In this document: positions 50,670 to 58,541 of the stretch, piece after piece
How the letters are laid out: every line of letters begins with the position of its first letter
Numbering within the stretch: the stretch's first letter is position 1
Assembly: GCF_014873875.1 (NCBI RefSeq)
Contig: NZ_JADBEM010000001.1
Coordinates: forward strand, 7,936,001 to 8,000,000
Source of the DNA: Actinopolymorpha pittospori
GTDB lineage: Bacteria; Actinomycetota; Actinomycetes; Propionibacteriales; Actinopolymorphaceae
Direction of reading: 5' to 3'
Length of the DNA: 64,000 bases
Notes under the pieces: model-generated
Seen by the model: only the letters and a program-made list of their open reading frames with translations
Told to the model about the DNA's origin: nothing
Databases searched by the model: none
Made by a program: the position numbers and the translations under genes

Positions 50670-51934
50670 GCGAGGAACTGCTGGATCGGGTCAACACCCA
50701 CTCCCGGCCGAGCGACCTGCGGATCACCGACCTGCGGATCGCGACGCTGGTAGGCGTACCGTTCCGATCCAGCATCATCCGGATCGACACCAACCAGGGC
50801 ATCACCGGCTACGGTGAGGTCCGCGACGGGGCGAGCAAGACGTTCGCCCTGCTGCTCAAGAGCCGGATCGTCGGCGAGAACCCGTGCAACATCGACAAGC
50901 TGTTCCGCCTGATCAAGCAGTTCGGCCACCACGGCCGGCAGGGCGGCGGCGTGTGCGGTGTCGAGATGGCGCTGATGGACCTCGCGGGCAAGGCCTACGG
51001 CGTTCCGGCGTACGCGCTGGCCGGCGGCAAGTTCCGCGACCGGATCCTCTGCTACGCCGACACCCCGCGCTCGCCCGACCCGCACGTCCTGGCCGAGCGG
51101 CTGCTCGGTCGGCGCAAGGCCGGCTACCAGTTCCTCAAGATGGACCTCGGCATCGACCTGCTGTGGGACGTCCCGGGTGCGCTGATCACGCCGCCCGGCG
51201 CACGGGGCACGACCGACGTGATGCACCCGTTCACCGGGATCCGGATCACCGACAAGGGCATCGCCCACCTCGTCGAGCACGTGGCGGTCGTCCGGGACAC
51301 GGTCGGGTACGACGTGCCTCTCGCGGTCGACCACTTCGGCCACATCGGCATCGACTCCTGCATCCGCCTCGGCCGCGCTCTCGAGCCCTTCACCCTCGCC
51401 TGGCTCGAGGACATGATCCCGTGGCAGTTCACCGCGCAGTGGCGGGAGCTCACCACCGCGCTCGCGACGCCGACCTGCACCGGTGAGGACATCTACCTGG
51501 CGGAGAACTTCCGTCCGCTGCTCGAGGCCGAGGCCGTCCGGATCATCCACCCTGACCCGGCGACCTCGGGCGGCATCCTGGAGACCAAGCGGGTGGGTGA
51601 CCTCGCCGAGGAGCACGGTGTGGCGATGGCCCTGCACATGGCCGCCACACCGATCGCCACCCTCGCGAGCGCGCACATCGCCGCCGCCACGCACAACTTC
51701 CTGGCGCTGGAGCACCACGCGGTCGACGTGCCGTGGTGGAGCGATCTCGTGACGGGCCTGCCCAGCCCGTTGATCGAGGACGGTCACCTGACCGTCCCGG
51801 ACAAGCCGGGGCTGGGGTTCGACGACATCAACGAGGAACTCTTCCGCGAGCACCTCGACCCCGCCGACCCCGGTTTCTTCGAGTCGACGGAGAGTTGGGA
51901 CACCGAGCACCGCCGGGACCGGCTCTGGAGTTAG
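50666..51934 (+). CDS. Mandelate racemase/muconate lactonizing (enolase superfamily) enzyme
   Basis: 422 aa from the GTG at 50666 (overlaps the RraA-like stop; AAGGAG 5 nt upstream). N-terminal capping domain LRITDLRIATLVGVPFRSSIIRI..., then the barrel. Predicted metal ligands Asp222 (AVDHFGHIG), Glu248 (WLEDMIPW) and Glu274 (CTGEDIYLAENF). Asp297 and His324 (ALHMAATPIA) form the general-base dyad. The first-strand motif reads K158-M-D160, lacking the second Lys of the K-x-K of mandelate racemase. This arrangement fits an acid-sugar dehydratase; with the RraA-like partner it would yield and cleave a 2-keto-3-deoxy acid. Substrate unknown. Confidence 0.88.
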   Translation: MSEELLDRVNTHSRPSDLRITDLRIATLVGVPFRSSIIRIDTNQGITGYGEVRDGASKTFALLLKSRIVGENPCNIDKLFRLIKQFGHHGRQGGGVCGVEMALMDLAGKAYGVPAYALAGGKFRDRILCYADTPRSPDPHVLAERLLGRRKAGYQFLKMDLGIDLLWDVPGALITPPGARGTTDVMHPFTGIRITDKGIAHLVEHVAVVRDTVGYDVPLAVDHFGHIGIDSCIRLGRALEPFTLAWLEDMIPWQFTAQWRELTTALATPTCTGEDIYLAENFRPLLEAEAVRIIHPDPATSGGILETKRVGDLAEEHGVAMALHMAATPIATLASAHIAAATHNFLALEHHAVDVPWWSDLVTGLPSPLIEDGHLTVPDKPGLGFDDINEELFREHLDPADPGFFESTESWDTEHRRDRLWS

Positions 51935-51961
51935 CACGCGCTCCCAGGGACATCCCTGACA

Positions 51962-52006
51962 CGACACCGGCCGCTCCGCGGGTCTCCTGCGGAGCGGCCG
52001 GTGTCG
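51962..52006. terminator. Strong bidirectional terminator between the enolase-family gene and DAHP synthase
   Basis: Perfect 18-bp stem: CGACACCGGCCGCTCCGC (51962-51979) and GCGGAGCGGCCGGTGTCG (51989-52006), 9-nt loop, then GCGTTTCGGCGTTTTCG on the plus strand. It separates two convergent genes. Confidence 0.93.
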
Positions 52007-52037
52007 GCGTTTCGGCGTTTTCGTCGAGTCAGGTGAG

Positions 52038-53366
52038 TCAGGAGCGGTGCAACATCTCGGCGAGGAGAAAGGCGAGTTCGAGCGACTGCTCCCGGTTGAG
52101 GCGCGGGTCGCACACCGTCTCGTAGCGGTGCACCAGGTCGGCCTCGGCCAGCTCGTGACCGCCGCCGACGCACTCCGTCACGGCGTCACCGGTCAGCTCG
52201 ACGTGCAGGCCCCCCGGGACGGTCCCGAGGGAGCGGTGGACCTCGAAGAAGCCCTCCACCTCCTCCAGAACGTCGTCGAACCGGCGGGTCTTGTAGCCGC
52301 TCGGGGTCTCGAAGGTGTTGCCGTGCATCGGGTCGCACACCCACGCGACGGTCGCCCCGCTCGCGGTGACCTTCTCCACCAGCTCCGGCAGGGCGTCCCG
52401 GATCTTCTTCGCGCCCATCCGCGTGATGAACGTCAGCCGGCCGGGTTCGCGGTCGGGATCGAGCTTCTCGATCAGGGTCAGCGCGTCCTGGGCGGTCGTG
52501 GCCGGCCCGAGCTTGACGCCGATCGGGTTGCGGACGTGCCGAACGAACTCGAGGTGGGCACCGTCCAGCTGACGGGTCCGCTCGCCGACCCACAGGAAGT
52601 GGCCGGAGGTGTCGTAGGGCAGGCCGGTGCGGGAGTCGATGCGCGTCATCGCCTCCTCGTAGTCGAGGAGCAGCGCCTCGTGGCTCGCGTAGAAGTCGAC
52701 CGAGTGGAACTCTGCCGGGTCGGCGCCGCACGCGTGCATGAACGCGATGGCCCGGTCGATGTCACGGGCCATCCGGTCGTAGCGCTCCCCCACCGGGCTG
52801 TCACGCACGAAGTCGGTGTTCCACGCGTGCACCTGGCGCAGGTCGGCCTCACCGCCGATGACGAACGCGCGGGCGAGGTTGAGGGTGGCCGCGGAGGAGT
52901 GGTACATCCGGACCAGCCGAGCCGGATCGGGCACGCGCTCCTCGGGCGTGAACGCGAAGCCGTTCACCGCGTCGCCGCGGTAGGCCGGCAGCTCGACGCC
53001 CTCGCGGACCTCGGTCGGCTTCGACCGCGGCTTGGCGTACTGTCCCGCGATCCGGCCCACCTTCACCACCGGCACGCTGCCGGCGTAGGTGAGCACCACC
53101 GACATCTGCAGGATCGTGCGGAGCTTGTTGCGCAGCGCGTCGGCGCCGACACCGTTGAACGTCTCCGCGCAGTCGCCGCCCTGGAGGAAGAACGCCTTCC
53201 CCACCGCGACGTCGGCGATCCGCGCCTTGAGCGAGTCGCATTCACCAGCGAACACGAGGGGCGGGAAGGTCCGCAGCTCGGTGGCGGCGGCCTCGACCGC
53301 ACTCTGGTCGGGCCATTCCGGCTGTTGGGCGGCTGGGAGGGCACGCCAGGCCTGGAGTGAGTTCAC
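52038..53366 (-). CDS. aroG: 3-deoxy-7-phosphoheptulonate synthase, class II (plant/actinobacterial type)
   Basis: 442 aa from the GTG at 53366, so the protein begins MNSLQAWRALPAAQQPEWPD. Class II DAHP synthase: PPLVFAGECDSLKARIADVAVGKAFFLQGGDCAETFNG, PVVKVGRIAGQYAKPRSKPTE, LPAYRGDAVNGFAF, SHEALLLDYEEAMTRID, FLWVGERTRQLDGAHLEFVRHVRNPIGVKLGPATT, WVCDPMHGNTFETPSGYKTRRF and GGLHVELTGDAVTECVGG. The M. tuberculosis homologue (Rv2178c) lies in the same neighbourhood. TACTCT (53373-53378) lies 6 nt from the GTG, suggesting a leaderless transcript. Confidence 0.95.
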   Translation of the reverse strand: MNSLQAWRALPAAQQPEWPDQSAVEAAATELRTFPPLVFAGECDSLKARIADVAVGKAFFLQGGDCAETFNGVGADALRNKLRTILQMSVVLTYAGSVPVVKVGRIAGQYAKPRSKPTEVREGVELPAYRGDAVNGFAFTPEERVPDPARLVRMYHSSAATLNLARAFVIGGEADLRQVHAWNTDFVRDSPVGERYDRMARDIDRAIAFMHACGADPAEFHSVDFYASHEALLLDYEEAMTRIDSRTGLPYDTSGHFLWVGERTRQLDGAHLEFVRHVRNPIGVKLGPATTAQDALTLIEKLDPDREPGRLTFITRMGAKKIRDALPELVEKVTASGATVAWVCDPMHGNTFETPSGYKTRRFDDVLEEVEGFFEVHRSLGTVPGGLHVELTGDAVTECVGGGHELAEADLVHRYETVCDPRLNREQSLELAFLLAEMLHRS

Positions 53367-53372
53367 GCCAAG

Positions 53373-53378
53373 AGAGTA
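53373..53378 (-). promoter_or_regulatory. Probable -10 box of the leaderless class II DAHP synthase gene
   Basis: TACTCT, 6 nt from the GTG start; no clear -35 or ribosome site. Confidence 0.45.
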
Positions 53379-53473
53379 GGTGGCGCCGGTGCGAGGTCGT
53401 GCGTCGGGCCACCGCGAGCGGCCTCGATTCGGGCCGGCCCGCCCGCGCAGCACCGCCGGCCGCTCCCGGGCCC

Positions 53474-53506
53474 GGGGTCACCCGCCGCCGGGAGCGGCGG
53501 GACCCC
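53474..53506 (-). terminator. Terminator after the phosphofructokinase gene
   Basis: 13-bp stem (GGGGTC-CCGCCGC type) between 53474-53488 and 53494-53506 with a 2-nt bulge and a 5-nt loop, 26 nt beyond the stop on the minus strand. Confidence 0.75.
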
Positions 53507-53532
53507 AGTACCCGGTTCGGACGTGGATCGGC

Positions 53533-54558
53533 TCAGCCGAAGAGGACGCCGGCCTCGGCGTACAGCTCCGGGGTGACGACCTTCAGCTCGCGGGTGGCCT
53601 CGGCCAGCGGCGCGCGCACGATGTCGGTGCCACGGAGCGCGACCATCTGGCCGAAGTCGCCGTCGTGCACGGCCTCGATCGCGTGCAGACCGAAGCGGGT
53701 GGCGAGCCAACGGTCGAACGCCGTGGGCGTGCCGCCGCGCTGGGTGTGGCCGAGGACGACCGCCCGGGCCTCCTTGCCGGTCCGCTTCTCCAGCTCCTGG
53801 GCGATCATGTCGCCCACCCCGCCGAGGCGGACGTGCCCGAAGGAGTCGAGCTCCTCGTTGTGCAGGGCGTAGGTGCCCTCCTTGGGCGTCGCGCCCTCGG
53901 CGACCACGATGATCGGCGAGTAGTTGGTGCGGAAGCGGCTCTCGACGTGCTCGACGATCTTCTCGATGTCGAAGGGCACCTCGGGGATGAGGATGACGTT
54001 CGCGCCGCCGGCGAGACCGGAGTGCAGGGCGATCCAGCCCGCGTGCCGGCCCATGACCTCCACGACCACGATCCGGTGGTGCGACTCGGCCGTCGTGTGC
54101 AGCCGGTCGATCGCCTCCGTGGCGATGTTGACCGCCGTGTCGAAGCCGAAGGTGAAGTCGGTGGCGCCGAGGTCGTTGTCGATCGTCTTGGGAACGCCGA
54201 CGACCTTGACGTCCAGCTCGGACAGCTTGGTCGCGACGCCGAGAGTGTCCTCGCCGCCGATGGCGACCAGTGCGTCGACGCCGTTGCTGGCGAGGTTTTC
54301 CTTGATCCGCTCGACGCCGCCCTCGACCTTGAAGGGGTTGGTCCGCGACGAGCCCAGAATGGTGCCGCCGCGCGGAAGAATGCCCCGGACCTGGGGGATA
54401 CCGAGTTCGCAGGTGACGTTCTCGAGCGGGCCCTTCCAGCCGTCCCGGAAACCCAGGAACTCATAGCCGTACTCGCCCACGCCCTTGCGGACGACGGCCC
54501 GGATGACCGCATTCAGTCCGGGGCAGTCGCCACCACCAGTGAGCACACCAACGCGCAT
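53533..54558 (-). CDS. pfp: 6-phosphofructokinase, probably pyrophosphate-dependent
   Basis: 341 aa from the ATG at 54558 (GGAAAGGA 6 nt upstream). Phosphorylates fructose-6-P. Motifs: VGVLTGGGDCPGLNAVIR (3-20), RGGTILGSSRTNPF, AIGGEDTLGVA, VVGVPKTIDNDL, GFDTAVNIATEAIDRLHTTAESHHRIVVVEVMGRHAGWIAL, VLGHTQRGGTPTAFDR. At the two positions that discriminate phosphoryl donors (E. coli Gly104 and Gly124) it has Asp104 (GGEDT) and Lys124 (PKTIDND). This is the combination of PPi-dependent enzymes such as those of Amycolatopsis methanolica and Propionibacterium. TAGGCT about 40 nt upstream may be the -10. Reversible PPi use would let the gene serve glycolysis and gluconeogenesis. Confidence 0.93.
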   Translation of the reverse strand: MRVGVLTGGGDCPGLNAVIRAVVRKGVGEYGYEFLGFRDGWKGPLENVTCELGIPQVRGILPRGGTILGSSRTNPFKVEGGVERIKENLASNGVDALVAIGGEDTLGVATKLSELDVKVVGVPKTIDNDLGATDFTFGFDTAVNIATEAIDRLHTTAESHHRIVVVEVMGRHAGWIALHSGLAGGANVILIPEVPFDIEKIVEHVESRFRTNYSPIIVVAEGATPKEGTYALHNEELDSFGHVRLGGVGDMIAQELEKRTGKEARAVVLGHTQRGGTPTAFDRWLATRFGLHAIEAVHDGDFGQMVALRGTDIVRAPLAEATRELKVVTPELYAEAGVLFG

Positions 54559-54764
54559 TGACAGTCCTTTCCAAGACTGCAAGAACAGGTCCTGTCGAGC
54601 CTAGTCCCGGCAGGTTCGGATCATCCCAGAGGGCCGAGGCCCGGGGCCTATCGTGCCCATTCGTCCGTCCCGCACCGGGGAACCGACCCGGAACCCGCCG
54701 GCAGATCCCCAACCGGGCGACTACCGGCGTCCCCCTTCAGCGTAGGCACCAGGACGCGTTTCGC

Positions 54765-55424
54765 TCAGGTCTCCTCGGCGTCGTCGAGGCCGCTCTCGAG
54801 GGCATAGCGGACGAGTTCCACACGGTTGTGCAGCTGGAGCTTGCGGAGGGTGTTCTGGACGTGGTTCTGGACCGTGCGGTGGGAGAGCACGAGCCGCTCC
54901 GCGATGTCCTTGTAGCTCAGTCCCTTGGCGACGAGCCGGAGCACCTCGGTCTCGCGGTCGGTGAGCTGGGGCGCGACAGGCTCCTCGACCCGGGAGGAAC
55001 CGCCCGACAGGCGCCGGAACTCCCCCAGCACCAGGCCGGCCAGCCCGGGTGTGAAGACGGCGTCGCCGTCGGCGGTGCGGCCTACGGCGTCGAAGAGATC
55101 CTCCCGCGAGGCCGACTTCACGAGGTAGCCGGCGGCACCCGCCTTGACCGCGGCGAGGACGTCCACCTGCTCCGCGCTCGCGGACAGGATGAGCACTCGG
55201 ACACCCGGGTCCGTCTCCACCAGTCGGCGGGTCACCTCGACCCCCCCGAGCACGGGAATCTGCAGGTCGAGCACGACGACCTGGGGGCGGCTCGCCTCGG
55301 CGCGGCGGAGCGCTTCGTCGCCCGCACCCGCCTCGGCGACCACCTCGAAACCGGCCTGCTGGAGGTCACCGGCGACGGCGCTGCGCCACATCGGGTGGTC
55401 GTCGACGACCATCACGCGGATCAT
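54765..55424 (-). CDS. macR: NarL/LuxR-type response regulator MacR
   Basis: 219 aa. Receiver domain with DDHPMWR, phospho-acceptor Asp53 (VVVLDLQIP) and Lys in GYLVKSAS, then a LuxR-type helix-turn-helix: LTDRETEVLRLVAKGLSYKDIAERLVLSHRTVQNHVQNTLRKLQLHNRVELVRYAL. Adjacent to its kinase (33 bp after macS). TAGGGT (55431-55436) lies 6 nt from the ATG, so it also appears to have its own leaderless promoter inside the gap. In Streptomyces MacRS (SCO2120/2121, at the same position beside pfkA) controls morphology and cell-envelope lipoproteins. Confidence 0.93.
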   Translation of the reverse strand: MIRVMVVDDHPMWRSAVAGDLQQAGFEVVAEAGAGDEALRRAEASRPQVVVLDLQIPVLGGVEVTRRLVETDPGVRVLILSASAEQVDVLAAVKAGAAGYLVKSASREDLFDAVGRTADGDAVFTPGLAGLVLGEFRRLSGGSSRVEEPVAPQLTDRETEVLRLVAKGLSYKDIAERLVLSHRTVQNHVQNTLRKLQLHNRVELVRYALESGLDDAEET

Positions 55425-55457
55425 GAGACGACCCTACGCAACCATCTGGTGGTTTCG

Positions 55458-56612
55458 TCACCTGATATCCGCTTTGGTTCGGGCCGAAGGCACCCGAAGC
55501 TCCCACTCGGTGCCCTTGCCCACGCCGCTGACCAGCGCGGCGGCGCCGCCGAGCTCCTCGATCCGACCGACGATCGACCGGCTCACGCCCATCCGGCCGG
55601 CCGCGACGGCCTCGGCCAGTCGGCCGTCGGGGATCCCCGGGCCGTTGTCACGGACGCTCACCGTCACGGCCTCGCCGTCGTCCTCCAACAGGATGTAGAC
55701 CCGGGCCCCGGGCGCGTGCCGCGCGGCGTTGTCCAGGGCGGCCCCGACCGCGGCCACCAACTCCGCGGCGGCCGCCTGTGGCATCGGCACGGGATCGGCC
55801 GGGGTCGCGACCGAGATCCCGGACGCGGCGAACCCGGCGAGCTCCCGCCCGATGTCGACCTGGCCGTCGGAGCGGCTGGTCACGTCGGAGTGCCGGCCGT
55901 TGATGAGGACGCGCAGCCGCTCGCCCTGTTCGCCGGCCGCCCGGGCGAGGTCGGCCGCCTCGCCGCCCAGCTCGCTGCCGCGGCGCTCGACGTAGGCGAG
56001 AACCTGGAGGACGCCGTCGTGGACGACCCGGGCGAGGCGTTCGCGTTCGGCGGTGCGGGCGGCCAGCTCGGTGGCCCGGGCCCGGTCGGCGGCGGCTTGG
56101 CGGACCAACGACGACGCGTAGCCCACGACCGCGGCCGCGAGGATCAGCAGGAAGATGTTGCTGAACGTCGTGGTGTTGACGTGTGCCCGGCTCGCGATGT
56201 CGAACGGGCAGACGAGCAGGGCCGCGCAGACGCCGCCGATCCAGCCCTTGTGGATCGACCAGGCGATCACCGCGGCGGTGATCCAGTAGGTCGGCAGCGT
56301 GAAGTCGTGCCGGTTCAGCATCTCGGCGCTGAGGACGTACGGCGTGATCAGGATCGCGCCGATGGCGACCGCGAGGTCGGCGACGAGCACCGGCCAGCGG
56401 CGCCGGTCGGGCGAGTCGTAGATCCAGGTGACGATCAGGGTCCAGGCGGCGATGCAGGTGAGGACGAGCCACCCGGTCAGGGGGTGGTCGAAGCGCTGCC
56501 AGCGCAGCACGTTGACCGTGAGCGCGTGCGCCAGCAGGATGAAACGCAGGACGGCTAGCGCCTTCCACAGCGACGCGGTGGCGTCCGGCGCGACCGCGGT
56601 GGTCGCCGACAT
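55458..56612 (-). CDS. macS: MacS family sensor histidine kinase
   Basis: 384 aa from the ATG at 56612 (GAGGAGG 9 nt upstream). About five to six N-terminal transmembrane helices (20-170), with little extracytoplasmic sequence, so it probably senses a membrane or intramembrane signal. Dimerisation/phospho-acceptor helix ERERLARVVHDGVLQVLAYVERRG with His198, then a HATPase domain: AAVGAALDNAARHAPGARVYILLEDD (N box), VRDNGPGIPDGRL (G1), GRMGVSRSIVGRIEELGG (G2) and GKGTEWELRVP. Pairs with MacR; order macS-macR on the minus strand, downstream of an acyltransferase gene in the same direction. Confidence 0.93.
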   Translation of the reverse strand: MSATTAVAPDATASLWKALAVLRFILLAHALTVNVLRWQRFDHPLTGWLVLTCIAAWTLIVTWIYDSPDRRRWPVLVADLAVAIGAILITPYVLSAEMLNRHDFTLPTYWITAAVIAWSIHKGWIGGVCAALLVCPFDIASRAHVNTTTFSNIFLLILAAAVVGYASSLVRQAAADRARATELAARTAERERLARVVHDGVLQVLAYVERRGSELGGEAADLARAAGEQGERLRVLINGRHSDVTSRSDGQVDIGRELAGFAASGISVATPADPVPMPQAAAAELVAAVGAALDNAARHAPGARVYILLEDDGEAVTVSVRDNGPGIPDGRLAEAVAAGRMGVSRSIVGRIEELGGAAALVSGVGKGTEWELRVPSARTKADIR

Positions 56613-56689
56613 CAGCGGGGCCCTCCTCACGGCAGCCACGTCGCGGACCTCACCCCGAGTCGGTCGAGCGGGACCTCGGGGCCAGCCCC

Positions 56690-57481
56690 TCAGCTCGCTT
56701 TGCGGACGGCGGAGCCAGGCTCCTCGGGCCGGTCGGTGGTCGTTGCATCACCGCTACCCGAGCCGGACGCCGGTCGGTCACCCGACTCGACCGCGCGCCG
56801 CTTTGCCTGACTGTCCTCCTTGGACCGCTGGGCGTAGATGTCGACGTATTCCTGGCCGGACAGTTCCATCAGCTCGTACATGATCTCATCGGTGACCGAG
56901 CGGAGCACGAACCTGTCGTCCTCCATGCCTTCGTACCGGGAGAAGTCGAGCGGCTTGCCGATCCGGACACCCGGCCGCATCAGCTTGGGCAGCGCCTTGC
57001 CGGGCGGCTGCATCTTGTCGGTGCCGATCATGGCGACCGGGAGGACCGGCGCCCCGGAGGCCAGCGCGAGCCGGGCCACTCCGGTCTTGCCCTTGTAGAG
57101 GCGGCCGTCGGGCGAGCGGGTGCCCTCGGGGTAGATCCCGAACAGGTCACCACGCTGGAGGATGCGCAGCCCGGCGTCGAGCGCGATCTGGCTGGCCCGG
57201 CCGCCGGCGCGGTCGATCGGGACCTGGCCGATGCCGCGGAAGAACAGCGCCGTCAGCCGACCCTTGATGCCGGTGCCGATGAAGTACTCGATCTTCGCCG
57301 GGAAGGTGATCCGGCGGGGTACGACCAGCGGCAGCCACACCGAGTCGGAAAAGGACAGGTGGTTGCTCACGAGGATGGCTGGACCCTCGCGGGGGACGTT
57401 CTCCAGACCTTCCACCCAGGGCCGAAAAACCGTCTTGAGCAACGGGCCCAGGGCGAAGACCTTGAGGAACCAATAGAACAA
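56690..57481 (-). CDS. 1-acylglycerol-3-phosphate acyltransferase (PlsC family)
   Basis: 263 aa from the TTG at 57481, which has GGAGG 6 nt upstream and yields MFYWFLKVFALGPLLKTVFRPWVEG, the usual family start; the frame extends to a TTG at 57535. Phospholipid biosynthesis, membrane-associated. Motifs: NHLSFSDSVWLP (H-x4-D), GIGQVPIDRAGGRASQIALDAGLRILQRGDLFGIYPEGTRSPDGRLYKGKTG (block III EGTR) and GAPVLPVAMIGTDKM. The C-terminal 40 residues are Ser/Gly/Thr-rich. 77 bp upstream of macS. Confidence 0.9.
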   Translation of the reverse strand: MFYWFLKVFALGPLLKTVFRPWVEGLENVPREGPAILVSNHLSFSDSVWLPLVVPRRITFPAKIEYFIGTGIKGRLTALFFRGIGQVPIDRAGGRASQIALDAGLRILQRGDLFGIYPEGTRSPDGRLYKGKTGVARLALASGAPVLPVAMIGTDKMQPPGKALPKLMRPGVRIGKPLDFSRYEGMEDDRFVLRSVTDEIMYELMELSGQEYVDIYAQRSKEDSQAKRRAVESGDRPASGSGSGDATTTDRPEEPGSAVRKAS

Positions 57482-57762
57482 ACCCCACCTCCGTCTCTGC
57501 CCGATGACCCTAGGCCTCGAAAGACCCCAGGGCAACGGCGACCCTGTTCACCAGGATGTCGCGTATCGGTGGCCGCATCGTCAGCGCCGCGCCCGTTGGT
57601 GCTCACCGAAAGCCCTCGGGAGCCGACCCCGAGGATCTCGTGCGCCCCGATCCGCCCGGAGACCGGGCCCGGTGCGGCATCGGCGAGGCCCGCGACCGAT
57701 ACTCGGCGTGTCTCCTCCTCCTCCGCGCGAGCCACCAGGAAAAACGTCCTAGGAGCGTGCCT

Positions 57763-58539
57763 GTGCGAGTCCAGTCGTATGCCGAGCCCCTGGACGCCGG
57801 TACCGGCCGAACCGGTGTCCTGCTCTGTCACGGCCTGACGGGATCACCGGCCTCGGTCCGGCCCTGGGGCGAGTACCTCGCGGCGAACGGCTTCCGGGTC
57901 GCCGCGCCTCGCCTGCCGGGCCACGGCACCCGCTGGCAGGACCTCAACCGGACCGGCTGGCAGGACTGGTACGCCGCCCTGGAGCGGGCGTTCCTCGGCC
58001 TGCGGGAACACTGCGACGTGGTGGTCGTCGGTGGCCAGTCGATGGGCGGCTGCCTCGCCCTGCGGCTGGCGCAGGTCCACGGCCCGGCCGTCGACGGCGT
58101 GGTCCTCGTCAACCCCGCCCTCTGGAGTCGTGATCCGCGCCTGCTGGCCCTGCCGGTCCTGCACCGGTTCGTCCCCTCGCTCGCGGCGGTCGGCGGGGAC
58201 ATCCACAAGCCCGGCCAGCACGAGGCGTCCTATGACCGGACTCCCCTGTCGGCGCTGTACTCCCTCACCCGGCTCTGGCGCGTCGTCGCCGCCGACCTGG
58301 ACCGGGTGGAACAGCCGCTCGTCATCTTCCACTCGCCGCAGGATCACGTCCTGGACGGTTCGAGCCTGCGTCTGTTACGTGCTCGAATCGGGTCCAGGGA
58401 GATCGAGGAACACACCCTGCCCGACAGCTACCATGTCGCCACGCTCGACTATGACGCGCAGACCATCTTCGAGGAGACTGCCGGCTTCGTCGAACGCCTG
58501 TGCCGGACACTGGTGGACAGGACCAACTCCGGGAGGTAG
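57763..58539 (+). CDS. Carboxylesterase (Est30-type alpha/beta hydrolase)
   Basis: 258 aa from the GTG at 57763 (AGGAG 7 nt upstream); an earlier GTG at 57757 is too close to that site. Catalytic triad by motif: Ser93 in GGQSMGGCLAL, Asp194 in HSPQDHVLD and His224 in LPDSYHVATLDYD, the spacing of Geobacillus Est30. LLCHGLTGSP gives the oxyanion loop. Cytoplasmic short-chain esterase; substrate unknown. Two bp before the next gene (ATG 58542), so coupled to it. The 280 bp before it hold no other element. Confidence 0.9.
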   Translation: MRVQSYAEPLDAGTGRTGVLLCHGLTGSPASVRPWGEYLAANGFRVAAPRLPGHGTRWQDLNRTGWQDWYAALERAFLGLREHCDVVVVGGQSMGGCLALRLAQVHGPAVDGVVLVNPALWSRDPRLLALPVLHRFVPSLAAVGGDIHKPGQHEASYDRTPLSALYSLTRLWRVVAADLDRVEQPLVIFHSPQDHVLDGSSLRLLRARIGSREIEEHTLPDSYHVATLDYDAQTIFEETAGFVERLCRTLVDRTNSGR

Positions 58540-58541
58540 CG

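Noticed and set aside
54558..56558. Long open frame (about 660 codons) on the plus strand
   Set aside because: It is antisense to macRS and its protein is a low-complexity Arg/Asp/Gly-rich shadow typical of high-GC DNA; the minus-strand genes have clear domains and ribosome sites.
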